From NCBI GenBank assembly GCA_037179515.1, contig JAXCGZ010022675.1, positions 62,001-126,000 on the forward strand: DNA of 64,000 nt, in the 5' to 3' direction. Of this stretch, positions 1 to 11,264 are shown one piece after another (within the stretch, counting starts at the first letter, position 1; every line of letters starts with the position of its first letter). This stretch comes from Halocaridina rubra. Its lineage: Eukaryota; Arthropoda; Malacostraca; Decapoda; Atyidae. The notes under the pieces are model-generated. The model made no database searches and was not told the DNA's origin. It saw only the letters and a list, made by a program, of their open reading frames with translations. The position numbers and the translations under genes were made by a program.

Positions 1-183
1 TCTGCAAAAGCTATGTGCCATCTTTGCCATGCATGTCTTGGACATTTCTCTGGGTTCATATGAGATGGTGTTGGATTGTTTTGAAATGCAACACATGCGT
101 TACATTTCTTTACACAAGTCTCAATTTGAGCATCAATATTCGGCCACCATATAAGCTTACTGGCTATGGCCTTTGACCTAATT
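1..183 (-). pseudogene. Gypsy integrase zinc-binding segment (partial)
   Basis: The minus-strand frame reads KLIWWPNIDAQIE, then CVKKCNAC, then a Pro/Trp-rich stretch ending in WQRWHIAFA at the window edge. This is the standard HHCC tail of a Ty3/Gypsy integrase leading into the first catalytic aspartate. Where the family normally has HIDFAG this copy has HIAFA, so the first acidic residue of the DDE triad appears replaced by Ala (codon GCT). Confidence 0.75.
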
Positions 184-312
184 TTCCTTGATGGTCTGAA
201 TGTAGTTCTTTTAAGAAAGGTTCCCTACAGCTTTTGAGAGAACTACTTTTGCTCCCCTAAGTATATATGCATTTTCTATAGATAGTTCTAACCATACCTT
301 TGTGAAAGGTTT

Positions 313-870
313 TCAGTCTTCCTCATGCAAGACTATTTCGTGACCCGTGAACACCCCCTGCATGATGCTTGAAAGTACAGGATCTCGTTTTGTGGATTGT
401 GCTATAGTCTTGGCTGTAATAGGTAAGCTGTAACTTAGTACAAGAAGTATTCCTGCATCATGATTGTCTGGTGCCTTGTCCACTGTGTTATCTATTTTTG
501 TTGCGGGTCGATACTCTTGGTCATGCTTATAGGTTGCTAAAGTAATTGCCCACCTTTGCAATCTGGCCACTACTAGGGTAGGTAACCTTTCTTTGGTCTC
601 AAAAGGACAAGTAGGTGTTGATGAGTAGTACACAAAATAAATTTTGGTTTGCCATGCAGATATAGGTGAAATTTAATTTCCCTTTATACTAATGCTGATG
701 ATTCCTTCTGTATCTGTAAGTAGTTATGGCCAGCTCTTTTGAGAGATTGTGGTCGTTCCGACATATCTGGCATAACCTGTGCTAATACAGCACCTTTTCC
801 ATTAGATGAAACATTGCAAGTTAATTTTACTGATAAATCAGACCTCTAATACATAAGTACCCTAGAATAA
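313..870 (-). pseudogene. Gypsy RNase H and connector remnant
   Basis: Around 850-700 the minus strand encodes a stretch with GKGAVLAQVMPD followed by SERPQSLKRAG, matching the RNase H region after Gypsy RT. From 633 to 313 a 106-residue open segment carries the tether toward integrase (EYRPATKIDNTVDKAP, in the place of the usual YRPG-N-ADALSR motif). Stops lie between the two pieces. Confidence 0.65.
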
Positions 871-907
871 ATTATTGCCCCTTTATTTGGTGACTTTCCT
901 CCTCACA

Positions 908-1640
908 TTAAGAAACCCAATTCCATTTGATGTCCTCCTTAAGCTGGATATATAGTGGATGAGCTACTTTAGTTAAGTCAGGAATGAAGTGTGCATAAAA
1001 TGTTACTAGTTCCATGAATGACCCTAGTTCATCTACATGTTCAGGTATTATATCATTTTTTATTACTGCTGTCTTCCCAGTGGTTTTATGAATGCAACTT
1101 TTATCCACTTTTAAGCCTAAATATTCTAATGACGATACTGAAAATTCATATTTGTCCCTGCATATTCTGAGACTATTTAATATCTGTAATACTACTTTTA
1201 GCATATCTAGGTGTTTGGCATCATCTTTACCAGCTATTAAGAAGTCATCAGCAAAGCAAAAAGTTCCTTGTGAACCAGTAAGCATTATTTCATGGTTTGT
1301 TGCCATAGAGAAGGACTGCTGGCTACTCCAAATGTGAGTTTTTTAGGACGGCAAAGGCCCAAATGTGTGCTCAAAGAACATTTTTTGTGACCTATCATTC
1401 ATCTGTAACTGCTGAAAAGCATGCTTTAAGTCCATTTTTAAAAATACTTAACAATTTCCTAAAAGTGCAAATATTTGATAAAGTTTTGGAAGAGAGCCCT
1501 GGGCAATTTGTAGCTGCGAATTTATTGTAAATTTATAATCACTATAGAGCCTGATGCTCCCATTGCTCTTCACTACTGGTACAATGGGTGTTCCCCCATT
1601 TGAATATGTCACCTTTTCTAATGATTAGTTGTTGAATAGG
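908..1640 (-). pseudogene. Gypsy reverse transcriptase remnant
   Basis: An open stretch at 1306-908 carries the catalytic FCFADDFLIAGKDD block and the thumb-side YLGLKVDKS and HFIPDLTKVAHPLY motifs. Upstream RT blocks (1640-1306) are recognisable only in pieces because of stops and frame changes. Confidence 0.75.
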
Positions 1641-1925
1641 CTTTCAATTTCTTTTTCTTTTAAGGGCTTTATAGCAAGCAGAACTTGTCTATGGGGACAG
1701 AATTTTGAAATGGCATCAGGCTTTAGTAGTAATGAAGCTGTTACACCCTTTACTGTGCCAAAGGCTTCTCTAGATAAATCTTTATGCTCATGTAATAGGC
1801 TTCCTAATCTGTATTTTGTCCCAACCTTTTTTGCTGTAAGTTGTCTAGCCCTATGCCTAAATTAACCTTTATTTTCCTGTCAAGCCCAAACAGATTCTTG
1901 AGCTGGCCCTTAACTACAACTATTG

Positions 1926-2300
1926 TTAACTTTTATTACTTTGGGCTGTTGCGAAAGAAACCAAGATTTTATTATATAGTTTTAGTTTCAGACCCGGAAA
2001 TGTCTTGGCAATTTCCTCTGACACCACAGCAACATCTACGCCAGTGTCCACTATGTAAACCTCTACCATTATTACCATTTGGACACTTTTAGTAGAACTT
2101 ACTTTAAGAGCAAACTCACTATCTATTTTGCTCTCATTACCCTGCTGGTGTTTACCATGTTCAAAATCTTCCTCAGACGATTCTGAAGTACTGCTACATA
2201 TAATTTTCTTGTTTGGTCTAACTGAACTTAGAAAAATTATTAAGTTTTCCACAATAAAAACTTTGTTTTCCTTTTGCTGGACAAGTATCATAGGTTCCAT
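1926..2300 (-). pseudogene. Gypsy aspartic protease remnant
   Basis: The open stretch contains VYIVDTGVDVAVVSEEIA, the D-T/S-G active-site loop of a retropepsin, placed between the zinc knuckles and RT as expected. It ends in stops before joining RT. Confidence 0.7.
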
Positions 2301-2995
2301 AGAGTGTGTTCGGTGCTACCACACCTGGTACATTTCCTAACCTTATGTTCAGCATTTGGCGTTTTAAGGTTGTCTACCTTAATAAGAACAGGTTTATATT
2401 TTTTCTTTAGTTTTAGCTTGCTTGAATAAAAATGGCTAACCTGCTCTATACTTGCCCCCACCTTCAAGTGCATCTGCCTGAATGTCAGATTCTTCAATAG
2501 ACCTAGCAATATCTAGAAGTTTACCTAAAGTTAAATCCTTCTCTTGGATTAATCTTCTACTAATTACGAAGGAATAACCCCTGTTAGTCAACTGATATAA
2601 AAGAGTATCTTCCAGACCACTAAAGATGCAGTTTAATGCTACTCTCCTAAGCCTGGTAACATAATCATCTGTGCTCTCCCATTCTCCCTTTATAGCCCGC
2701 TGGAATATTGCTCGCTCATACCTAAAGTTAGTTTTAGGGGTAAAATGATTATTCAAGGCTTTAACAGCATCATCATATGAATTAAAGTCCTCATATCAGG
2801 GTAAAGTTTTTGTCAGTCTTCGGATTTCTGGCCCCACTAGTAACAAAAGGGCTTCCCTTCGACTGTCTTTACAAACAGCAGCAGCCCCAAGGTACATCTC
2901 AAAACCTTCTACCCAATCCTTCCACCTGATTGCCACTGTGGACAGATTTTCTGAGGTGAAAAGGGGTTTAGATTGCCTTACATTAATGGGCAAGG
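2250..2995 (-). pseudogene. Gypsy Gag remnant with zinc knuckles
   Basis: Two open pieces (2993-2796 and 2756-2436) resemble a retrotransposon Gag (WKDWVEGFEMYL; ETDDYV-type region; LLDIARSIEES). After a frame change come KCTRCGSTEH and then TCPAKGKQSFYCGKLNNF, the CPAKGK-x-C-CGK-x-NHF type of knuckle common in arthropod Gypsy Gag. The second half has lost some Cys/His residues. Confidence 0.7.
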
Positions 2996-3039
2996 CAACT
3001 TGGATATGACTTGGTGATGGTAGATTATCAGTACACTAG

Positions 3040-3285
3040 TTTGTTTTTGTTTGTTTTTTCCAAAGGGTCCCCTTACTTCGTAGGCAAAAATGTTGAGCCT
3101 TCGCCTCCAGTGTTTGATTTCTGGATATCAGTATATTCAGGCTATACTTAATATGTGTCTCTTACCTGTAACAGAGATACTTAATGAATTTATATACTAT
3201 CCCACGTCGTCGGCAGTGTTTGTTTTTTGGAAGTCAGTATAATCAGGTTATACTTAAAAGTTGTCTCCTATCTATAACAGAGATA

Positions 3286-3288
<3 letters not shown>
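3040..3288. repeat. Possible LTR fragment with 106-bp direct duplication
   Basis: The block starting CAGTGTTTGATTTCTGG at 3108 recurs at 3214 as CAGTGTTTGTTTTTTGG, followed in both by a similar tail ending in AACAGAGATA. It lies directly upstream of the minus-strand Gag end, where a 5' LTR is expected, but no clear TG...CA termini or primer-binding site were found. Confidence 0.35.

Positions 3289-3351
<63 letters not shown>
3289..3351. repeat. (TA)n microsatellite
   Basis: Uninterrupted TA dinucleotides. Confidence 0.95.
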
Positions 3352-3352
<1 letters not shown>

Positions 3353-3640
3353 CCCACTTCCACGCCTATGTCCTTTAGCTCCTTAAAATTTAGCTAAATA
3401 ATTAAGACTAGGGAATCACTTCGACGGGATTAAATAAAAGAGTAAATTCCGTTTTTACTTGGATACTATTAACTACGTCTTTTATACAAAATGGCTACCC
3501 GTGAGAGAGAGCTTAAGCTTGGTGCAACAAGAGAACTATGGGTTATTGCTTAAAGAAATACTGCCTCACATTGTTAACTAAATATATAATCAGTTGTGGC
3601 ATATGAGGGGAAGTGAAAGAAGATATCGGCAAAGAAATGA
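3352..3640. other. No recognisable gene
   Basis: Moderately AT-rich sequence between the TA array and the next retroelement remnant; nothing assigned. Confidence 0.5.
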
Positions 3641-4330
3641 AGAGGTGTAATTATGAAGGTATCTTAAAGCATTGTGGGGAGGAGGTGGAGAGTAGAGTGT
3701 TCTCAATAATGGCTGTAGTTCAGCCGACAATAACTAAGGTTTGACCTGTGTTGGATTTTCGCGAGTTTAATACATAGGTGAGGTGTCATATTGAAGATGA
3801 TTTCACCGATGAATGTGGTGAAGCCCTAAGGGTATAGCAGCAGATGATTGGCGTCTCAACCATCATGGATTTAAAGTCATCCTATCTTCAACTTCATGAA
3901 GCAGAGAAGTTATGGAAGTACCAGCCAGTGAAATATAGAGGAGAACCTATTGTTTAACAAGGCTGGGCTTTGGGTTGTGTTCTACACCCCGAATTATGAC
4001 AATGATCCTCAAGATTTGGAGGAGAACCTATTGTTTAACAAGGCTGGGCTTTGGGTTGTGTTCTACACCCCGAATTATGACAATGATCCTCAAGATAGTC
4101 TTGAGGATCGAGAAAGTGGTAGAGGAGGCCACAAATTCATATACTGATGATGTAGTGGTGGATAATACTGATGTAACGTCGTCTGCAGTAGTACAGCACT
4201 TGGTCAGCTTTGGGCTGGATGCTAAACAACCAGAACCAATGGATTGAGGGACAGAGTTGGGACTGAACCTGGAGAGAGATAGAAAGGGTGACCTTATTTT
4301 TTAAAGAGGTAACAAAATACCTATGTCCCT
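3640..4330 (+). pseudogene. Second retroelement reverse-transcriptase remnant
   Basis: In-frame stops (TGA, TAG, TAG) interrupt an otherwise RT-like reading: PVLDFREFN at about 3750, MDLKSSYLQLHEAEKLWKY at about 3865-3920, then after a one-base frame change YCLTRLGFGLCSTPRIM, and finally NSYTDDVVVDNT at about 4135-4170, which holds the Y-x-D-D catalytic box. The stops fall at codons that could derive from CGA or TGG, the usual decay pattern. It is an LTR-type RT (Gypsy- or BEL-like); the clade is not resolved. It has opposite orientation to the Gypsy element at 1-3000, so it is a separate insertion. Confidence 0.7.
3938..4098 (+). repeat. 81-bp tandem duplication inside the RT remnant
   Basis: The block GAGAACCTATTG...CTCAAGAT at about 3941 is repeated at 4022 with almost no differences. 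81 bp equals 27 codons, so the RT frame continues through both copies and the YCLTRLGFG block appears twice. Confidence 0.95.
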
Positions 4331-4339
4331 TTACACTTT

Positions 4340-5822
4340 TCAACCCACCTAACATTTACTCACTTTCTTCACTGTATGACTTATCTCTGCATCCTCTCAT
4401 CCATTCCTTGATATGTGCAACCCCAGATATTTAAAACTCTCAACTTCTTCAAACAACTCCCCATTCACTCCTACATTCAATCTGCCAACATTAACACTTG
4501 TCGTGCATCTCGTAAATTTACTTTTGTCAATATTTACCTACAACATCTTTCTTTCACACACCCTAACAAGCTCATTCACCAAATGTATCAGATCATTCTT
4601 AGTATCAGCCACCAGTACAGTATCATCCATGAATAGCAATTTATTCAATTTCCACAACCTACCATATTCACTCACTAGTTCCAAGCCTCTGTCATATTCT
4701 TTTTTCATTTATTTCCCTAATCACTCCATCCATATACACATTAAATAACCACAATGACCTTACACAATCTTGATGTAATCTACATTCACCTCAAACCAAG
4801 CACTCTTACCATTTTAGACTCTCACACATGCTCTACTATTTATGCAAAAACTCTTCACCACAATCAACAAACTTTCACTTATTCCATAGAGTTGCAACAC
4901 ACTCCTCAACGCCTCTCTATCAACCCTGTCATACGCTTTCTCTAAGTCCATAAAAGCCCAAAAACTGTCCTTACCTTTCTCCAAGAGCTCACTCGCCCGT
5001 CTAACCAAACACACCTAAGCCACACATTCTCTTCCTCTCCTGAACCCAATCTGTTCTTTCCCAATCAGTCGCTCAGTACCTTCCCTAATTCTCTCGATTA
5101 AGACTCTTCCGTATACCTCACCAACTGCACTCAACAAACTAATTCCTCTAAAACTTATTTCCTTTCCCTTTATACAGTGGAACTACACATAAACTCCTTC
5201 AATCAACTGGCATCCTCCCGTTTCTGAAACATACATTCAACACCCTAACCATCCATTCTACTAATACCTCCCCACCTTTTAACAAGCATTCAACATGACA
5301 CCTATCTATCCCTGGTGCATTACCTGTTTTCCTCCCTCCCAATGCCAAATGTACCTCCTCTTTTGCTATTTCTCTATCAGTTTTTTTTTTCCGTTTACAT
5401 CTTTTCCCACTTTTATGTGGGGTCGATGTTTCTAATCACCTAATATTGGCATTCTCCATTCATTTACCACTGCCATAATATTTGCCTCTCTATCATCTTC
5501 CTCATATAGCAGTTCCTTGATATACTAAGCCCATCTCTCTCTCGCCTATATTTCATCCACTAACAATTGCCCATCTGCTTCTTTCACCCTCTCCTACTTA
5601 CCAGACTCACTTCTCCTCATTCTTTTAATTTCCTTCCAAAACATCTCTTTATTCATTCAGAATTCGCAGACAAGTATCTGCCCCACCATACATCCGCTTC
5701 TTCCTTTGCCTCCCTCATCACACGTTTTGCTAACTTCTTCTTTGCACTATGCCTTTCATATGCCTCTGCATTACCCCACCTGCAACCATACCTCAACTGC
5801 CTGGTTGTTTTCAGCCACTGCA

Positions 5823-5826
<4 letters not shown>
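4340..5826 (-). pseudogene. RTE-type non-LTR retrotransposon remnant
   Basis: Read from 5826 to 4340 this is the C-terminal half of an RTE-like LINE: linker sequence between endonuclease and RT at the 5' side, then [19 protein letters not shown] at about 4960-4900, SRACVRV near 4820, a degraded DDTVLVAD around 4630 and a FKYLG thumb near 4430. Stops and frame changes throughout make it inactive. The better-preserved relative is at 16,355-17,400 (plus). Confidence 0.75.

Positions 5827-5902
<76 letters not shown>
5827..5902. repeat. (CT)n microsatellite
   Basis: CT repeat with one CCT interruption, abutting the 5' end of the RTE remnant. Confidence 0.95.
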
Positions 5903-5905
<3 letters not shown>

Positions 5906-5913
5906 TGTTTAGG

Positions 5914-6062
<149 letters not shown>

Positions 6063-6072
6063 ATGCATTGTA

Positions 6073-6076
<4 letters not shown>

Positions 6077-6160
<84 letters not shown>
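6077..6160. repeat. (CT)n microsatellite
   Basis: Continuous CT run, directly fused to the truncated LINE that follows. Confidence 0.95.
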
Positions 6161-6164
<4 letters not shown>

Positions 6165-6951
6165 GTGTGGACTCCATCCCACATTGGGCTGACTGGCAAC
6201 GACACAGCTGATCGTCTTGCCAAGGCGGCCTGTATGCTGGATGGGCATGCTGTGGACGCTGAGCCCTCCCTCCGATGCCTACGTAACATCATCTACTCAG
6301 CTGGGTTTGCCATGACGGTCCAGCGCAGGGACACGGAGAGGGCCAACAGTGTGTCCATACAGCACCATGATCACTTCCTTCACAGTCGCTACAAGTATCG
6401 CAGACGCGGGTTAATGGTGCGGAAAAACAATGTAGTTAGTGCTCGGCTCAGAATGGGGTATCGGCCTTTATGGCAGGTCTCCCAGACTCTAGATATGCCA
6501 CAGTACACCTCCTGTACATTATGCGACCGAACTAATGCTAACACTCTTGACCACTATTGTCTTCAGTGCCCCGCAGTGAGAGATGTTTTACCACGAGGTC
6601 AGAACTTAATACAGATCTGCTCATTTTTACTTAATGATGACAACCTTGATGTTATTCTTGCTCGTTTTCCTCACTTTGGTGGCCATTAATTATATTGAAT
6701 TATACATATATTTTCTGTATGTTGCTATATAATTCTGTTTGTGCATTCTGCGTTTCTCTGAGCTTTACTTTTGCATATAATGTACTCTGTGCTGCCATTC
6801 TGTGAGTTGTGTGTTAGTATGAATGTTTTTATCAATATGTACACCTCCCTGTAAACCATGTTCATTTCTTGGTTTTATATCCATTTGAAGCATTATTTGT
6901 ATGAACTCATGTCTGACGCCTTGGCGCAATAAATTAATAAAATAAAATAAA

Positions 6952-6957
<6 letters not shown>
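6161..6957 (+). mobile_element. 5'-truncated LINE: RNase H end, Cys/His motif, 3' UTR and A-rich tail
   Basis: The open frame to the TAA at 6687-6689 begins in WTPSHIGLTGNDTADRLAKAA, the C-terminal part of a LINE RNase H (the His-Asp region), and continues to CTLCDRTNANTLDHYCLQC, the Cys-His motif found at the end of Jockey/I/R1-type ORF2 proteins. About 270 bp of 3' UTR follow, ending in AATAAATTAATAAAATAAAATAA at 6930-6957. The 5' end is cut exactly at the CT array, as expected for truncation during target-primed reverse transcription. The remaining frame is unbroken, so the insertion may be fairly young. Confidence 0.8.
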
Positions 6958-6998
<41 letters not shown>

Positions 6999-7052
6999 TA
7001 GCCTCTCTCTCTCTGTCTCTCGCTTAGCCTTTCTCTCTCTCTCTCGCTTAGC
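6955..7052. repeat. (CT)n microsatellite, interrupted
   Basis: CT runs separated by three copies of CGCTTAGCCT, a small composite minisatellite. Confidence 0.9.
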
Positions 7053-7640
7053 CTATGTTTATTAACTCCATCTTCCCCCATCTCCATTATCATGTTATCG
7101 ATTTACATTAAGTTTTGACAATAATTTAAATGAGGCCTTTACAGCTGATGAAGTCTCCACAGGGAAGACATTATGCGTTATGAATGAGATTTCTCTTCAG
7201 AAGATTTCACAAGACTTAATCAAGCCGATAAAAGTTATTTTATATACTTCACGTCATACAATATCTTACTATGTATATACCTCAAATGAGGTCATGAGAA
7301 AAAAACTTTATAATTGTAATTTTCCGTCTTCTAGTCGATTTCTATGCATGCATTCATGAAAATACATATAGCACGTATATAGCTTCTCGCCCCCAATGTC
7401 TAATGCAATTAAGAGAATTCTATACTCCTCTAACCAAAAAGAAATGTACTTATCTATTTTACTAGCTGTGCAACATATGAGATTTTTCCTCTTTGACAAG
7501 TTGTTGAATATCAATGCATTCAGGACTGCAAAGAAAAATATAACACGATAATAAAGCACAATAGGAAAATATGCATTTTTACATATAATATCTACTATTT
7601 CATCATTAAGACATTACGTGACTGTTTTTTATTCAAGGTT
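7053..7640. other. No recognisable gene
   Basis: AT-rich sequence; open stretches lack coding character or domain resemblance. Confidence 0.5.
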
Positions 7641-8245
7641 ATTTGGTTTACCAAGATTAAATCTTTTAAATCTTGTAGGCTGACCCATGATTCAGCCTCC
7701 CATTGAGATACTACAGGTGAAGGGTCTTTTGAACTTAAATAGGACTGTCTAGGACACTTCAATGTTAAGTCTTCCTTCAGTAACGGTTCTTTTTCTATGC
7801 CTACATCAACAACGAATAAACCTGGATATTCGTTACACCGTTCCCATGCTGCAGCGAAAGGTCATTTAGACTTACATAGGACTGACCTGGACAGCTCGAT
7901 GTTAAGTCTTCCTTCAGTTATGGGACCATTTTTTATGCCTACATCTACACAGAATATTCTTGCGTATTCGTTACACATCTCTCATTATCCCTTCACACCT
8001 GACAAGTAGCAACACTCCTCATCTCTGTTCTTTATTGCTTTATGTTACTTCATGCTCAGGCCCAATGAGGGCAATTTTCTTTGCCTGTCCTAATGTCACA
8101 CTTAAAATAAAATAAAAAATCATATCCCTTCACATCTGACAAGCACAACACTCCCCATCTCTGTTTCCCTCGTGTTTTCTTTGTGCCCAGTTCCGATAAG
8201 GGCAGATCTATTTATTTTTTATTTTTTATCATCCTGGTGTCACAA
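7640..8245. repeat. Dispersed repeat with two internal duplications
   Basis: GGACTGTCTAGGACA...TTAAGTCTTCCTTCAGT (about 7740) recurs at about 7885, and CCCTTCACACCTGACAAG...CATCTCTGTT (about 7990) recurs at about 8130. The same sequence occurs in opposite orientation inside TIR elements at 31,300-31,600, 48,437-48,560 and 49,200-49,325. It is probably a fragment of a non-autonomous DNA transposon. Confidence 0.7.
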
Positions 8246-8281
8246 TCATGAAAAAAAAAAATCGGAAGAGTTTTGTTTACC

Positions 8282-8282
<1 letters not shown>

Positions 8283-8344
<62 letters not shown>
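8283..8344. repeat. (CT)n microsatellite
   Basis: Continuous CT run. Confidence 0.95.
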
Positions 8345-8345
<1 letters not shown>

Positions 8346-8407
8346 AATACAGTCTAAGAAAATTATTATTTTTTGTTTGTATTCTGTTGTTTTCTTATTG
8401 TTTTCTT

Positions 8408-8460
8408 TCTTTGATGTCGGCTACCCCCCATTTAAAAGGGGGGAAACAGCCAAGGTAGAT
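8408..8460 (+). mobile_element. RTE-type LINE 3'-end fragment (hairpin)
   Basis: GATGTCGGCTACCCCCCA with a following GGGGGGAAACAGCCAAGGTA forms a C6/G6 hairpin. The same terminal sequence ends the RTE element at about 17,650-17,691, so this is most likely a short 3' fragment or SINE-like derivative of that family. Confidence 0.6.
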
Positions 8461-8469
8461 AGAATAAAA

Positions 8470-8790
8470 TAGATTTACCTTAAAAGACCTAAATATTTTA
8501 TGCCTATGAAAAAAATCTCCAGGAAAATTACTAATATGTGGATATCTTTTGAAAATGTGATTTGTAAGTCTTCTGTTAAGAGGATATACTGTATTGTTAA
8601 AATCAGAGCTGTCTAAATAAATAAAAAATTACATGAATCAAACCAAATAGATAATTAAAAAGAGAGAAAGAGAAGATGCCATATATTACAGAGAACGTAA
8701 TGTACGTCATACACCTCTTGAACTAAGCATCGTTCTGCTAAACGCTGAAAGTTATTTAGCAATATAATCGGATTATAATCATATAAACTA
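8470..8790. other. No recognisable gene
   Basis: AT-rich; nothing assigned. Confidence 0.5.
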
Positions 8791-8794
8791 GCAT

Positions 8795-9345
8795 TACCAA
8801 GCATCCTTGGAAGCCCCAATGGGTTCAAACATTCTCATAAATGCTTTTAAAGGAATTGTTTGAAACAATTTGATTCCCTACCAGGAGACCAAAATCACCC
8901 TTTTGTTGGTTTCAGCGCCGTTGTGAAAGAGGGAACAGAAATACAGCGTTTTTAATTATATAAATTAAAATTGCCAAGCCCCCCCCCCGAAACTACCCCT
9001 TTACCCCCAACAAAAAGGTTGACAATTTGAAATATTCGTATGAAAGCATTTGGAGGGAATGATTCCTCCCACAGCAGACCAAAATCCCCCATGCAATGTT
9101 TCTTACTGACCAGCCTCTTGTGTTGCTTTCGGGAGAGGGAACATAGATATTAGCGTTATATCATATAAACGAAAATGACTCGCCACCCATATAAAAGAAA
9201 AATAAATAAATAAAAAGCTACCAAATGGTTCAAATATTAGCGTAGTAGCATTTTGAGGGAGGGATAACACCCCACAGGTGTAGGGAACTCCCCATCCGGC
9301 ACCCTCGTTGGTTTCGTTGGGCGCCGTCGTGGGAGAAGGATCGAG
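8795..9345. repeat. Three diverged tandem repeats of about 170-190 bp
   Basis: Three successive blocks share an order of motifs: GGTTCAAACATT / GACAATTTGAAATATTCG / GGTTCAAATATTAGC, then AAAGCATTTGGAGGGA-like, then GTTGGTTTCAGCGCCGTTGTG / TTGTGTTGCTTTCGGGAGAG / GTTGGTTTCGTTGGGCGCC. The last block runs directly into the candidate 5' exon of tra2, so the repeats may be duplicated promoter-proximal sequence. Confidence 0.6.
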
Positions 9346-9395
9346 TGTTGTTGGATATTTGTGGATCGGAAGAAGCGTCATTTCCTCTTGGTAAG
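9280..9395 (+). promoter_or_regulatory. tra2: Candidate tra2 promoter / 5' UTR exon
   Basis: This short stretch is much richer in CG dinucleotides than its surroundings (GGGCGCCGTCGTGG, GGATCGGAAG) and ends in CCTCTTG followed by a strong donor GTAAGTAAA at 9389. Because the first coding exon of tra2 opens with a splice acceptor, an upstream non-coding exon is required; this is the best candidate by eye. No transcript evidence is available. Confidence 0.35.
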
Positions 9396-10280
9396 TAAAA
9401 TGGAATGGTAAAAGCTGTTTAAATGCATCACTCAAGTTTTATTTTCATGATAAGAATGGTGTTTGAGAACTATATTTATCTATTATTGACTAGAAAGAAT
9501 TATTTACAATTTCCGTTGTTATTGAACCATGTTTTCCGTCCAGGATTCGGTTAGTTCGTGCCCACTTTTTACCCAATTACCCCCAATATGATGCGTGCCA
9601 CAAGAATCCTGTTTTATTTTTCTTCCAGTGACGTACATTGACAACATAATTTCGTTGTATTAGATCAAAGTAATTAGGAATAACGAAGTTAGGTTAACCA
9701 TAGCATACAGGAATGCCAAGGTCACTCATTTGCTTTTGTGAGTGAAGCTTTTTTTACGTTGATTTTCTTTAATCTTGGACACGGGTATTTTGTTCATGCA
9801 TTCTACAGTGCCAGAAGGGATACTACAGCATTATTACTAATTAGGGTGTTACTGTACCATTAAACTGCGTTCGGTTACTGGTAATGGTTATATACGGTAC
9901 TTACCCGTAGTGTTTTAACCATTTAGATATTCATTTACGACTGAAAATTCCTTAACTTCACTAACTCCCAACCCAAACATTCGTAAGCTACATAAGAGTT
10001 TTGACCCTGTTTTGTAGTTTTCAAAAGTGACCATATATTAGCAAAGGGGTCTAGGCCCCGCACTAAGAATTTTGAAAGAGCCCTTTCCTGAAAATAGTTT
10101 TTGGATGTAAAATAATACAGTATTTATTCGCAATTTTTGTCGATTTTGTGAGGTATTAATTGTAAATTGTCTTTCTTTTGTGTTACAGAAGAATCTTCAT
10201 TTTGTTACTGGTTATATTTTAATCCCTGTTGCCAATTGCTAGTTGATACATTGTTTATTGTATTGAAACACTTTATGCAG
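9396..10280. other. Putative tra2 intron 1 (first part); nothing recognised
   Basis: AT-rich unique-looking sequence without repeats or coding stretches that could be named. Confidence 0.4.
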
Positions 10281-10442
10281 TATTATAGACTGTGCCATGG
10301 GGCCTGTGGTAGAGCCCGCAAGTCGAAAAACAACTTTCAAGGGCTCGGTCGTATGTCGAGCCATTTGGAAGGGCATCTAGCCTTAATCCTATATCTCTAT
10401 AATCTCTGTGTCCTCCCCCATTCGATTGGGAACTAACTGCGA
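10281..10442 (+). mobile_element. SINE-like element (diverged, tRNA-derived family)
   Basis: The 3' half (GGAAGGGCATCTAGCCTTAAT, then CCCCCATTCGATTGGGAACTAA) matches the body of the tRNA-derived SINEs found elsewhere in the window; the promoter boxes are diverged. Confidence 0.6.
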
Positions 10443-11264
10443 CATGTAGAACTGTGCACAATAGGCTGTGTGAAGCACAGTTTAAGATACCGTGAAGCAG
10501 TGAAGCTTAGGGCTGCGCGTGATTTCTATTCAAGTTAAGTAAGGTTATTAGTATTAGGTAGGTATTGGAGACATATGTATGCATACTTTCCCTGTTTCCC
10601 TACCCTGGCTCTAGTTCTATAAGGAAAACCTTGTGATTTTTTACTGGTTTCCAAAGCGAAAATGTTTCTGGCCGGGAATGTGTCCAGTTAGAAATATTTG
10701 ATGCTGTAAGCGATGCACAATGTTGCCATGTTAGCCAGGAATCTGAGGATTTTTTTGTCCTGCAGTTGGGTCTTTGAGAAATGCTCTAGTTATGATAACA
10801 ATGAAAAAATTAAATCACCTGTCTCTTGGAAAATATTTAATCTTTCACTGAAATTGCTTTTATTACGGTATGCATCTGAGATGAAATAAATTATTGGTAA
10901 GCAGTGCAAGATGGTTTGGCACGCCCCTAGCACTGCCAAAGGACACCGCCAGATTTTACCTAACTCGAACGGACGTATCATATTGAATTCTAGTGTTAAG
11001 GATAACTCGCTGTAGAAGAATGTGTAACACTAGTAGGACTTCTCCCAAGAAGATGTGTGTTATAATCTAGTCCTGAATTTGTGTAATGATTTCTTGTAAC
11101 TTCTATTGTGAGGATGATTTAGCAAAGTTGGAAACTGGAACATATTTGATTTTTTTTTTCTTCAATGGATTTCTGAAATTGTAACCCAATGAGAGCTCTG
11201 AGGGCATTATTGGCCTTTATTGGATTGAATGGCATAAGTATCTTCTCATGTTTTATGTTTCACA

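Larger units (their letters stand above)
1..3000 (-). pseudogene. Decayed Ty3/Gypsy LTR retrotransposon, internal region, cut by the window edge
   Basis: Read on the minus strand from 3000 down to 1, pieces appear in the canonical gag-protease-RT-RNase H-integrase order. Gag-like segments lie at about 2995-2436, zinc-knuckle residues at about 2400-2250, a protease DTG at about 2040, an RT FADD motif near 1240, RNase H-like residues at about 850-700, and an integrase zinc-binding segment at 183-1. Frameshifts and stops separate the pieces, so no polyprotein is possible. The integrase end runs off the window. The clade call rests on domain order and on the RT tail (YLGLKV followed by a FY-AHFIPDL stretch), which is typical of Ty3/Gypsy. 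Confidence 0.85.

Noticed and set aside
7797..8009. Short open frame at 7.8-8.0 kb
   Set aside because: Lies in a dispersed, internally duplicated repeat; no domain or splice evidence.
9103..9435. 110-codon minus-strand frame
   Set aside because: Overlaps the triplicated block and candidate tra2 5' region; composition and lack of motifs argue for chance.
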